Part shown: piece after piece, positions 45,173 through 54,193 of the stretch
Layout: every line of letters starts with the position of its first letter
Numbering within the stretch: the stretch's first letter is position 1
Assembly (NCBI GenBank): GCA_035654655.1
Contig: DASRWI010000012.1
Span: 46,371 to 110,370 of the forward strand
Source: DASRWI01 sp035654655
GTDB taxonomy: Bacteria > Bacteroidota > Ignavibacteria > Ignavibacteriales > Ignavibacteriaceae
Reading direction: 5' to 3'
Length of the DNA stretch: 64,000 bases
Notes under the pieces: model-generated
The model's database searches: none
Told to the model about the DNA's origin: nothing
What the model saw: the letters and a program-made list of their open reading frames with translations, nothing else
Translations under genes and position numbers: made by a program

Positions 45173-45910
45173 ATGAAATTTTTTAAGATAAAAAATAATT
45201 TATCTTTACTAATATCTATTGCAATACATCTGGTAATTCTTACAGTTTTTTATAGTACAGGTTATAAAGTCATTCATAATGAAAATGAGTTAACAGAACT
45301 TAATTTTATGGATGGCGGAGGGGGTGGCGGCGGTCAGGATAATGAGGCTGTTGAACAGGAACCTGTAATTAAAGAGCCGATTAAAGAGGATGTAATATCT
45401 GAAAAACCGGTTAAGAAAAAAGTCGAAAAGAAAAAAACTGAAGTAGCTGCAAAACAGGAATTTAAGAATCCAACCGGTACTGGCAAGGGACCCGGTTCCG
45501 GAGGCGGTACAGGTGGAGGCACCGGTACGGGCTCAGGAACTGGAGTTGGTCCAGGAACAGGTTCAGGTACATCTATAAATATTCCTGTTCCTCCTAAAGT
45601 TGAAAAGAAAATTTTAACTAAAGGTGATTTTCTTGCAGCATCTGATATTATGCCTTCTCCCCTTGGTGGTATTGAAGGAATAAATAGTAAGGTGATTGTA
45701 CCTTCTGATGCACAGGGAATATCAGGTACAGTATATGTTCGGGCTTTTGTTGATGAATTGGGACGAGTGCTGATAGTTAGTATTGATAAAGGTCTTGGTC
45801 ATGGATTAGACCAGGCTGCAGCTAATGCGGTTAAGAGAACAAAATTTTCTCCGGGAAAAAATGCAGGGAAGCCTGTAAAGGTTCAAGTACAAATACCTGT
45901 GAGGATATAA
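45173..45910 (+). CDS. tonB: TonB-family energy transducer with glycine-rich linker
   Basis: A 245-residue protein with an N-terminal membrane helix (about 10-30), a glycine run (GGGGGGG, about 46-52), a charged Lys/Glu region and a Gly/Thr-rich linker (about 100-140). The C-terminal TonB_C domain reads DELGRVLIVSIDKGLGHG...VQVQIPVRI (about 190-245). It spans the periplasm to contact outer-membrane receptors. The linker is unusually rich in GTG/GSG rather than proline, which may make it flexible. The convergent gene encodes a TonB-dependent receptor. Confidence 0.9.
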   Translation: MKFFKIKNNLSLLISIAIHLVILTVFYSTGYKVIHNENELTELNFMDGGGGGGGQDNEAVEQEPVIKEPIKEDVISEKPVKKKVEKKKTEVAAKQEFKNPTGTGKGPGSGGGTGGGTGTGSGTGVGPGTGSGTSINIPVPPKVEKKILTKGDFLAASDIMPSPLGGIEGINSKVIVPSDAQGISGTVYVRAFVDELGRVLIVSIDKGLGHGLDQAAANAVKRTKFSPGKNAGKPVKVQVQIPVRI

Positions 45911-45919
45911 AGAATCAAT

Positions 45920-46170
45920 AATGAGAGCGGGTTATTCCCAAAGGCACTGCCTTTATTAAAAAAAGAATGACACAAAAGGCGAAAGGTCTTCGAGTGTTTT
46001 CTGAGCCCAGCGAAGAAAATGTACCGAGAAGCCCGAAGTTAAACACTCTAACATCACTATGTCAGAGATCCCTACGGTCGTCCTGAAGTCACCGCTCAAG
46101 GCGGAGGACTTCCCTCTGGATGGCAGTACGAGGCGCGGTCATCCGCTGACCCGCTCATCGCAAGGACATA
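45920..46170. repeat. Composite dispersed repeat (family B), copy 1
   Basis: Module 1 (AAAGGTCTTCGAGTGTTTT...GAAAATGTACCGAGAAGCCCGAAG, about 45977-46038) is followed by module 2 (CACTATGTCAGAGAT, 46055-46069, and ACCGCTCAAGGCGG). The same two modules occur in the reverse orientation at 60000-60141. The repeat lies between convergent tonB and the receptor gene. Confidence 0.75.
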
Positions 46171-46177
46171 ACATATT

Positions 46178-48451
46178 TTAAAACTCCGCTATAATTCCAA
46201 TTGATGGTAATATTCCGATTGAAGAAGTTTGTTCTATTGCTCTTGTTTTTTTATCCCATCTTACAAAGTTTACATTTTTTCTATTATAAATATTTTGAAT
46301 ATCTACGTATGCAATTAAATTCCAATTTGCAAAACTCCATCTTCTATCAACTCGCACATCAAGGCTATGATTAGGCACTGTTCTCTGTGTATTATAGTTC
46401 TGCACCAACTGTGAACCATCATTTTCAAAAGGTGTATATGGTTTGCCGGTTGAAAATCTGAACTTCATACTTGCTTCCCATTTTTCATTGAAGATATATC
46501 CTGTAGTTAAATTTAAAATCCATTTCTGGTCGTAACTTCCAGGTCTTCTTATCCCATCTAATGCAGTAAAAAATGATTCACTATATGTAATACTTGCAAG
46601 TCCGTACATTGGCATTTGAGAAGATTTTTTCTGAAGCATCAATTCTGCTCCTTTGACATTTCCTTTTCCTAAGCTTACAAGTGGTTCGAGTCCGAATGAA
46701 GAGAAATTATCATCACTTCCCGCAAATCCTGCTCCTGTATTTGCAAGTACAAGATATGGTCGCAATAAACTCGCTGGATAATTATGGTAATCTTTGTAAA
46801 AAGCCTCAACTCTTAATAACAAATCTTCCTGCAAACGATGTTCTATTCCGGCTATATACTGATAAGTTTTTAAGAACTCTAAATTTTTATTGTCAGGAAC
46901 TGCAATCAGCCAAATGTATGAAGGACTTTGATGATATATTCCCCAGCTAAAATTTAATGACGTTAAATTGTTAAAGATATATGATAAGGAAAATCTCGGT
47001 GATACAACCAAATTATTTTCAATGGCATTGAAGTATTCGAAACGCACTCCGGGATTTATTCTTATGTGATTGAAATATGTTCCTGTATATTGAATATAAC
47101 CGCTACCCTTAAAAAATCTATCTTCAGCATTTAGCTCAGTTATATTTAAAGTATCTCCGAATGTTGTTTGAAAAAATGGAATTTTTACATTAGTGTTGAA
47201 TTTTATTAATCTTGCAGTTCCGCCAATGTTTATATCTGAACCTTTGGCTATTGAATATGTTAAATCGACGCGAAGATTATTTTCACCTTCTTTTGATATA
47301 TTTAAGAAGATAGGGTTTTGTAATGAATCCCTTTGAGCAGTATTATAATCAACATAATTTCTACCGAGATTAATATTCAACAATCCATTATCAAAAAGAT
47401 GTCTGAAATTTAATCCTGTTTCATATTGAGTTTGATCGCTTCCAAGCACACGTGAGTTATCATAACGTTTTTCAGGAGTATCATTGAAATATTTTACATT
47501 ATCAAAAGCTGAAACAAATAAATATGACAATGAATTATGATTATCAAATTTATGATTTACCTTAAGCAAACCATCCCAATATTCAGGAACAAAACCAAAT
47601 CCGGCAGCCTTGAAAATAAAATCCAAATAACTTCTTCTTGCTGATAAAAGAAAATTAGTGCTGTTTCCCAAAGGACCTTCTGCATTTAAGCCAAATTGAG
47701 TTGCAGAAACAATTGCTTTTCCGCCAAGTCTATCCTGTCTACCTTCACGCAAATCAATTCTTAACACTGAAGATAATTTATCTCCATATAGAGCCGAAAA
47801 TCCTCCCGAAGAAAAAGTAGTTTCCTTAACAAAATTTAAATCAATATAACTTAATGGACCGCCGGTTGCTCCCTGTGTTCCAAAATGATTTATATTGGGA
47901 ATAATCAATTCATCAAGTATGTATAAATTTTCTGATGGTGCACCGCCGCGAACAATTAAATCATTTCTTCCGGCATCTGCTTGAGCAACTCCGGGCAACA
48001 ATGACAAGGCTCGAATAACATCTTCAAATCCACCGGGTGAGCGGCGTATTTCCTCATAGCTGAAGGTTGTCACGCTGTTAGATTCGTGTACATCTTTTTG
48101 AAAAAAATCAGATGTAACTGTAACCCCTTGAAATTCAAGAACGGATTCTTCAAGATTAAAATCAACTTGTACTGGTTTTGTAGTTGCAACAACAACGTCT
48201 GGCTTTGTTGTTGTATTATATCCAACAAGGGAAGCTTTTACTTTAACATTGCCGATTGGAACGATATCGATTTTAAACTCCCCATTCTCATCTGTTACTG
48301 CTCCTAAAGTTGTTTCAAGAACAATAACATTTACACCAGGAAGAGGAGATTGATTAGAAGCATCAACCACTTTGCCGATGATTGAACCCGTTTGAGAATA
48401 TATTGTTATTGGAATGAGAAATATTAAGTATAAGAATTTCTTTATAGTCAT
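46178..48451 (-). CDS. TonB-dependent outer-membrane receptor with carboxypeptidase-like domain
   Basis: A 757-residue protein with signal peptide (about 1-19), an N-terminal CarboxypepD_reg-like domain (IGKVVDASNQSPLPGVNVIV, about 24-105), a plug domain (about 125-240, with LLPGVAQADAGRNDLIVRGG) and a beta barrel to the C-terminal aromatic-rich end (GIIAEF). The substrate is not deducible; no SusD partner is present, so it is not a typical polysaccharide system. It is convergent with the dedA-exbB-exbD-tonB run. Confidence 0.9.
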   Translation of the reverse strand: MTIKKFLYLIFLIPITIYSQTGSIIGKVVDASNQSPLPGVNVIVLETTLGAVTDENGEFKIDIVPIGNVKVKASLVGYNTTTKPDVVVATTKPVQVDFNLEESVLEFQGVTVTSDFFQKDVHESNSVTTFSYEEIRRSPGGFEDVIRALSLLPGVAQADAGRNDLIVRGGAPSENLYILDELIIPNINHFGTQGATGGPLSYIDLNFVKETTFSSGGFSALYGDKLSSVLRIDLREGRQDRLGGKAIVSATQFGLNAEGPLGNSTNFLLSARRSYLDFIFKAAGFGFVPEYWDGLLKVNHKFDNHNSLSYLFVSAFDNVKYFNDTPEKRYDNSRVLGSDQTQYETGLNFRHLFDNGLLNINLGRNYVDYNTAQRDSLQNPIFLNISKEGENNLRVDLTYSIAKGSDINIGGTARLIKFNTNVKIPFFQTTFGDTLNITELNAEDRFFKGSGYIQYTGTYFNHIRINPGVRFEYFNAIENNLVVSPRFSLSYIFNNLTSLNFSWGIYHQSPSYIWLIAVPDNKNLEFLKTYQYIAGIEHRLQEDLLLRVEAFYKDYHNYPASLLRPYLVLANTGAGFAGSDDNFSSFGLEPLVSLGKGNVKGAELMLQKKSSQMPMYGLASITYSESFFTALDGIRRPGSYDQKWILNLTTGYIFNEKWEASMKFRFSTGKPYTPFENDGSQLVQNYNTQRTVPNHSLDVRVDRRWSFANWNLIAYVDIQNIYNRKNVNFVRWDKKTRAIEQTSSIGILPSIGIIAEF

Positions 48452-48517
48452 AATTTCTTTTTTTTGTTTTATTAATTATAACAATAAAAAAATATTTAGG
48501 TAAGGAAGTATCTCTAA

Positions 48518-49150
48518 TTAATCACTTATTAATGGCATTTGAAGAACATAGGCATCATCTTCCAGCTGCTTAAAAATAAAATCTGCAAGGTTAGCTCTTG
48601 TTACCTGATTGGTAGTGTCAACTCCAACCCATCCAACTTTGTAATTATCAGATTTGGGACCATCAAGAAGTTTGGGAGCTCTTACCAGAATCCATTTTAT
48701 ATCACTGTTCTTTAACTGTTCAGCTTGTCGTAACGTATCGTTATAAGACCTTGAGTGTGCATTTTTAATAAAGTAAAGTGCTATTCTATCTTTAATGCTT
48801 GGGTCATCTAAACCGTGGGTGAGTATACTGCAGGATAATGTAATTAACTTTTTTACATTATGTTTTTTCATACAGCTTAAAATATTTTTTGTTGCATATG
48901 TATGAAGCCATTCATTAGATTCTTTATCGTGACCGATAAGATTAACAACTATATCTGAACCATCAATAACTTTATCGCAGTCAATAAAATTTAGAACATC
49001 ACCGTGGAATACCTGGAGTGAATCACCATTCAAATTAATTTTTTCAGGAGTACGAACTAATATTTTAATATTATAACCGGCATTAAAAGCCAATTGAAAA
49101 AATAATTTTCCTGTTCTTCCTGAAGCTCCGAATAAAGCTATTGTTTTCAT
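48518..49150 (-). CDS. NAD(P)-binding Rossmann protein, NmrA/SDR-like
   Basis: The ATG at 49150 gives MKTIALFGASGRTGKLFF; the frame continues to 49174 without need. The 210-residue product has an N-terminal GASGRTG dinucleotide loop (8-14), a YNDTLRQAEQLKNS segment and a VRAPKLLDGP stretch, typical of NmrA-like/atypical SDR proteins that act as flavin reductases or redox sensors. No Tyr-X3-Lys catalytic motif is present. It is monocistronic. Confidence 0.82.
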   Translation of the reverse strand: MKTIALFGASGRTGKLFFQLAFNAGYNIKILVRTPEKINLNGDSLQVFHGDVLNFIDCDKVIDGSDIVVNLIGHDKESNEWLHTYATKNILSCMKKHNVKKLITLSCSILTHGLDDPSIKDRIALYFIKNAHSRSYNDTLRQAEQLKNSDIKWILVRAPKLLDGPKSDNYKVGWVGVDTTNQVTRANLADFIFKQLEDDAYVLQMPLISD

Positions 49151-49283
49151 AAACCGCCTCAATAGTTTAATCAAAATTATAATTTATTATAGATAGTAAC
49201 AATAATTGAAGGTAGTTAGTCACAAAAAAAATCGAATCCCCTTTATGATCGCACCTCCTGCTGTCAATTTCTATTTGTATTCA

Positions 49284-49316
49284 CAAAAAAAGGGATAAGC
49301 TTTTGCTTATCCCTTA
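49284..49316 (-). terminator. Rho-independent terminator
   Basis: A perfect 10-bp stem (49291-49300 with 49305-49314, 4-base loop) with an A-run on the plus strand at 49284-49291, that is, a T-run downstream on the minus strand. It ends the FG-GAP protein gene. Confidence 0.85.
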
Positions 49317-49338
49317 AATAATTAGATGATATAAGAAA

Positions 49339-51345
49339 TTACTTCATCAACATCATTTTCTTAGTGCTTGTAAAACTTCCGGCATTTATCTGATATAAAT
49401 AAATACCACTTGATAATTCTGAAGCGTTGAAGTTAACTGAATAACTTCCCGGATTTTGGAATTCATTTACCAGTTGTGCAACTTCATTACCCAATATGTC
49501 GAATATTTTTAATGTAACCATACTTGCAGTTTGTACGTGGTATACAATTGATGTACTTGGATTGAAAGGATTAGGATAATTTTGTTCTAAACTGAATCCT
49601 TTTGGAATTGTTGTAGAAATATTTTTTACATCATTAGGAGTAGCAAATAAGTTCTTATAGTAAGTAAAGTTACCATCGTATTGACCAAAGACCATATCTT
49701 TTCTACCATCGTGGTCAAGATCTGCAAAACCAGGATGAGTGCTTTGTCCATATACTAATGGGCTGGTCAAAGTAGTATTACGTGTCCATACAGGAACGGT
49801 GTTTGTACCTGTATTTTCGTAATAGTAGAATTCTCTCCATAAGGTACCGAAGAAAAGATCAAGGTCGCCGTCGAAATCTATATCAACAAAAGCAGGAGCA
49901 GTGTTCCTTTGGAAAACTACTGAAGAAAAGGTAGTACTGTCTTTAATAAATAAAGTATCTCCCTGACTTCTATAGAATGTTACATTTACACCTTCTTCTG
50001 CACCAACTAAAAGGTCCATATCTCCATCATTATCAATATCTCCAAAAGCAGGAGCACTTTGCCATACAACATCAATACCAGCAAATAGAGAAGTATTGTC
50101 TGCAGTAAAAGAGGTACCATTATTTTTATAATAATGTAACTGTCCATCCATCCCACCTGTAACAACATCCTTATCATTGTCTTTATCTAAGTCAACAAAA
50201 ACAGGAGTGCTATAGCTGCTAACTTTAAGAGTTGAAAATGGAGCTCCTGTTGTTTTAGTGTAAACAGGGTTAAATGGAGTACCATCGTTTCTTAAATAAT
50301 TAACATTACCTAACCAGTCACCTGCAAGTAAATCAAAATCACCATCATTATCAAAGTCAGCAAAGTTTACAGTAGCACCACCATCAACTTTAATAACTTT
50401 AAAGAAATTTGTATTTCTTGTAAAAGCAGGGGCAGTAACTGTTCCGGTATTTTCATAATATAAAATATTACCAGCATCTGTACCAACAAGAAGATCGTAA
50501 TCTGAGTCTCCATCAAAATCTGTAAACTCAGGATTTTTCCAGTAGGCAATTTTATCAACAACATTAAATAGAGTAGTTTGCATCTGCCATTGAGGAACTT
50601 GGGCTGTTCCGATATTTTGATAATAAACAACTGTACTTAAATCTCTTCCTAAAAGCATATCCAGATCGCCATCACCATTTAAATCTGCAAAGGTTGGATA
50701 GCAATTTAAACCGACATCCGGAATACCAACTGTTAAAGTTGAATCTCTGACAAATACTGGAGCTTGAGGTGTACCGGTATTTCTGAAGGCATATAATAGA
50801 CCCGCTGGGGGTCCACCAAAAAGAGATTCACCAGTACCGATAAACAAGTCATAATCACCATCTGCATCTATATCTGCGAATATGGGTTTTGCATCTGTAC
50901 CAACCTGATCATAAAGATAATTTAAGTAAAGAGAATCTTTTGCATAAACCGGATTAGCCGAGTCACCAAAATTTTTATAATAAATAGGACCACTATAACC
51001 CCCAATTACCAGGTCCAAATCATTGTCAGCATCCAAATCTACAAAATCAGGATAATCTGCATTAGTAAATGCGATACCTCTTGCGTAAATAGGTTCAAGA
51101 ACAGATGGATCTTCAGCAAATTTAGGATTATTTCTTGGACCCATATTTTTATAGAAGCTGGCTTTATCACCGCCATTACCAACTATTAAATCTGGTAGTC
51201 CATCACCGGTAACATCTCCCATTGCGGTTGCAGAAAAACTGCTGACCAATACACCAGATGGGGAAAATACCGTATCAATTCTCTGCCAAATTTGACCAAA
51301 TGAGTTAATGGAGAGAACAAGAACGAGTAGTAGAAGTTTGCGCAT
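49339..51345 (-). CDS. Secreted FG-GAP/VCBS-repeat protein with T9SS sorting domain
   Basis: A 668-residue exported protein (signal MRKLLLLVLVLSINSF) with repeated DxDxDGDxD calcium loops (for example DIDADGDYDLFIG, DFDNDGDFDLLAG) spaced about 50 residues apart. They form an integrin-like FG-GAP/VCBS propeller, about nine copies. It ends in the sorting domain with SLEQNYPNPFNPSTSIVYH and TKKMMLMK. It probably sits on the cell surface; calcium binding is expected from the loops. Confidence 0.87.
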   Translation of the reverse strand: MRKLLLLVLVLSINSFGQIWQRIDTVFSPSGVLVSSFSATAMGDVTGDGLPDLIVGNGGDKASFYKNMGPRNNPKFAEDPSVLEPIYARGIAFTNADYPDFVDLDADNDLDLVIGGYSGPIYYKNFGDSANPVYAKDSLYLNYLYDQVGTDAKPIFADIDADGDYDLFIGTGESLFGGPPAGLLYAFRNTGTPQAPVFVRDSTLTVGIPDVGLNCYPTFADLNGDGDLDMLLGRDLSTVVYYQNIGTAQVPQWQMQTTLFNVVDKIAYWKNPEFTDFDGDSDYDLLVGTDAGNILYYENTGTVTAPAFTRNTNFFKVIKVDGGATVNFADFDNDGDFDLLAGDWLGNVNYLRNDGTPFNPVYTKTTGAPFSTLKVSSYSTPVFVDLDKDNDKDVVTGGMDGQLHYYKNNGTSFTADNTSLFAGIDVVWQSAPAFGDIDNDGDMDLLVGAEEGVNVTFYRSQGDTLFIKDSTTFSSVVFQRNTAPAFVDIDFDGDLDLFFGTLWREFYYYENTGTNTVPVWTRNTTLTSPLVYGQSTHPGFADLDHDGRKDMVFGQYDGNFTYYKNLFATPNDVKNISTTIPKGFSLEQNYPNPFNPSTSIVYHVQTASMVTLKIFDILGNEVAQLVNEFQNPGSYSVNFNASELSSGIYLYQINAGSFTSTKKMMLMK

Positions 51346-51467
51346 AAGTAACCTTTAAATAATTCAGAAAATTAGAAAGCAATTAAGTTTTTGTTATTAA
51401 TTGCATCATACTAAGTTAAAGATTTTTTAGGATAGATGTGAAAATTAATTAATGAACTACAATATTA

Positions 51468-54173
51468 TTAATAGAAAAATCCAATTGAGAAATAAAAGTT
51501 AACATCTCCCAATACAATAGGATTGCTTTTTAGACCTCGGTTGATAAGGAATAATCTGCCAATTGAAAAATCTGCTGGTCCAATAGGGGTATCGAATGAC
51601 AATGAACCGCCAACTCCGTGTTTGAAATCTTTAAATTTAATTCTCTCCTGTAAGTCCCAAATTGAACCTAAATCATAGCGGAATTTAGCATAAGTATCAA
51701 AGAAAACTCTAAAAGGAAATTTATATCTGTATTCAAGAGAAGTTACAAATAATTGACGCCCTCTATATTCTTCTTCCCGCATTCCAAAGAAAGAATTTTG
51801 ACCGCCTAATGAATAAAGCTGAGTTAATGGAAGAGCATTATCTCCAATGCCAATACTTATATGAGGGGTAATTGTATGGTCAGTTTTGAAAGTAAAATTA
51901 CTTCTATAGTCCAGCCATAAGTTGGTATAACCTACTGAACCTCCAAATATTTTTTGTGCAGTTTCATAACCACCAATAAAATAAAATCCACTTGTTGTAT
52001 ATGGATATTTATCTTGTGTATCTATCGTACCGATTACTTTAAAATTAACGAGTTTTATTTTATCAAAGTTTATGTAATTGCCGCGTTTATTTTTTATATC
52101 GTTGTATTCAAATGTTCCTTTGAATATCAAACTTCCAAAGCGCTGCACTTGTGAGCCTAAAGAGAAAGAAGCACCGTAATATATTTGTCTGTACTCACCA
52201 AAAATTTCCCTGGATACTTTTCTGTCAGATTGAGTAGGAACATTTTTATAAAGATAAACATCATTAAAATTCCAATATGCATTAATCTTGTAAGTAAAAT
52301 AAGTATTAAGAATGCGGTTAGATTTCATTTCCAAAACGTAAGCTCGATTTCTTGTACCACCAAGAAGATTTAACCCGAGTTCAGAACCCTGACCAAAAAA
52401 GTTTTCATCTCTAATATCCAAATTGAACTGAGCTTTATTTTCATCATCCGCTCTAAAACCTATTCTTATTAAGTTGGTAGTCCTTTCAAGAACTTTAACT
52501 ATTAAAAAAAACTTTCCATATTCTCTTTGAATATTTAGAATAATATCATCAAATAAATTGGTGCTTCGTAAATTTGTTAAACCTTGAGATACTTTATCAT
52601 AAAGGAATACTTCACCTTCCTTAAGAGGAATTTCTCTAAGGATAATTGAAGCAATGGTTTTTTCATTTCCTTGTATAAGAACTTTAGAAACAACACCTTC
52701 ATTTAAATTTAGAACAAGAACGCCTGTGGTATCATCAAATTTTATGTTTTCTAATTCTGCTAATGAATACCCTTTACTTCTATATAAACTAAGAAATTCT
52801 ATCGCCTTATTAAATATATTTCTCGCATTGTAACTTTTATTCAATAAGCTTTTAAATATATTATCAACTGAATCCTTGTTGAATAAACTAACTCCATATA
52901 CCTGAACTTCTTTTATCAATGGATTTAATTCATAAATAAATTTTACAATTGTTGTTCCATTTAATTGAGTAATATCAGCTCTGAGATTTTTATAATTGCC
53001 GGTTAAATATTCATTATATAAATCTTTTTTGATGCGGCATTCCGAAACAGAATCCACTGCAGCATATTGACTTAAATATTTAAAGGTAATTGAGTCTTCA
53101 ATAGAATGGATTATTACATTCTTATAATAAATGGAATCACCCCCTAATTTTTTCATTAAAATAGAATCTACATCATTCTTTATTTTATTGACAATAGGTA
53201 AGGTGGATTTATACCCGACATCTATAAGAGAATCTATATTAGTAAAATCACTTGATAATTTCCCTTTTAAATCAGGACTAATAATAGCATTAGCATTCTG
53301 AAGCTGAGATTCATTGAGAAGCCTCATAGGAATACTTAAAATTTGATCAGCTACAGTCCAGGGATAAACCAGCTCTTCTTCTTTATATAAACTTCCTGTA
53401 GTATTTACTGCAATCACATATTCACTTCCTAAATCTCTTGAAACATTAACAGGAATATTTGCAACCAAACCTCCATCAACCAGAAGCAATGAATCTATTT
53501 TAACGGGAGGAAGAAAGAATGAAACGCTTGAACTCGCACGCATTGCCTGACTTAATGAGCCGTTTTCAATTATTACGGTTTTTCCTGAAACAAGGTCGGT
53601 ACAGACTGCTCTGAATTTATAAAGCAGTTCATCAAATTTACTGTTAACGTGAATAGGTGCTTGAAGAGTAAGTAAGTGTAAAAAGTTTGAGAACCTTTGT
53701 CCTGTGTTAATTGATGTTGGAATAATAGGAGTTAATCCTTTGATGCGTAAGGTAAAGATAGCTCTATCATCAGTAATTTTTTGGTCAACAAATAAATCTT
53801 TTCTATCTGTTTCCCTTGTGGTGGTGAAAAGCTGAGTCCAATTTGTATTAACTGCAATAGATTCTAATTGGGCTATTGAATATCCTGATGCATATAAACC
53901 TCCCATTATGCTTCCCATACTTGTGCCGGTTAAAATAGAAAATGGAATTTTATTTTCTTCGAGGACTTTGAGAACACCTATTTGTGCAAAACCTCTTACG
54001 CCGCCGCCGCTTAAAGCTAGCGCAACAAAAGGTTTTGCAACAGGTTCTTTGTATTCTAATCCGAAAGGGAGAAGCTTAGAAGTATATTCTAAGCTTATTG
54101 ATTTATTTAATTGTGCAAATATTAATTCAGGAATTAAAACAAATAGAAGTAATATTTTAATTTTTTTATACAT
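51468..54173 (-). CDS. Patatin-like phospholipase fused to POTRA and BamA-type barrel
   Basis: A 901-residue outer-membrane protein resembling PlpD, the type Vd autotransporter. After a signal peptide (about 1-20), the patatin domain has the oxyanion GGGVRG (56-61), the nucleophile Ser85 in GTSMG and the catalytic Asp233 in DGG. POTRA-like domains (about 370-560) and a bacterial surface antigen barrel (about 580-901) follow. The patatin domain should hydrolyse phospholipids at the surface or be released. It starts 20 bases after yidC, so it may be cotranscribed with it, which is unusual. Confidence 0.9.
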   Translation of the reverse strand: MYKKIKILLLFVLIPELIFAQLNKSISLEYTSKLLPFGLEYKEPVAKPFVALALSGGGVRGFAQIGVLKVLEENKIPFSILTGTSMGSIMGGLYASGYSIAQLESIAVNTNWTQLFTTTRETDRKDLFVDQKITDDRAIFTLRIKGLTPIIPTSINTGQRFSNFLHLLTLQAPIHVNSKFDELLYKFRAVCTDLVSGKTVIIENGSLSQAMRASSSVSFFLPPVKIDSLLLVDGGLVANIPVNVSRDLGSEYVIAVNTTGSLYKEEELVYPWTVADQILSIPMRLLNESQLQNANAIISPDLKGKLSSDFTNIDSLIDVGYKSTLPIVNKIKNDVDSILMKKLGGDSIYYKNVIIHSIEDSITFKYLSQYAAVDSVSECRIKKDLYNEYLTGNYKNLRADITQLNGTTIVKFIYELNPLIKEVQVYGVSLFNKDSVDNIFKSLLNKSYNARNIFNKAIEFLSLYRSKGYSLAELENIKFDDTTGVLVLNLNEGVVSKVLIQGNEKTIASIILREIPLKEGEVFLYDKVSQGLTNLRSTNLFDDIILNIQREYGKFFLIVKVLERTTNLIRIGFRADDENKAQFNLDIRDENFFGQGSELGLNLLGGTRNRAYVLEMKSNRILNTYFTYKINAYWNFNDVYLYKNVPTQSDRKVSREIFGEYRQIYYGASFSLGSQVQRFGSLIFKGTFEYNDIKNKRGNYINFDKIKLVNFKVIGTIDTQDKYPYTTSGFYFIGGYETAQKIFGGSVGYTNLWLDYRSNFTFKTDHTITPHISIGIGDNALPLTQLYSLGGQNSFFGMREEEYRGRQLFVTSLEYRYKFPFRVFFDTYAKFRYDLGSIWDLQERIKFKDFKHGVGGSLSFDTPIGPADFSIGRLFLINRGLKSNPIVLGDVNFYFSIGFFY

Positions 54174-54193
54174 TAACCATTATATGGTTATTA

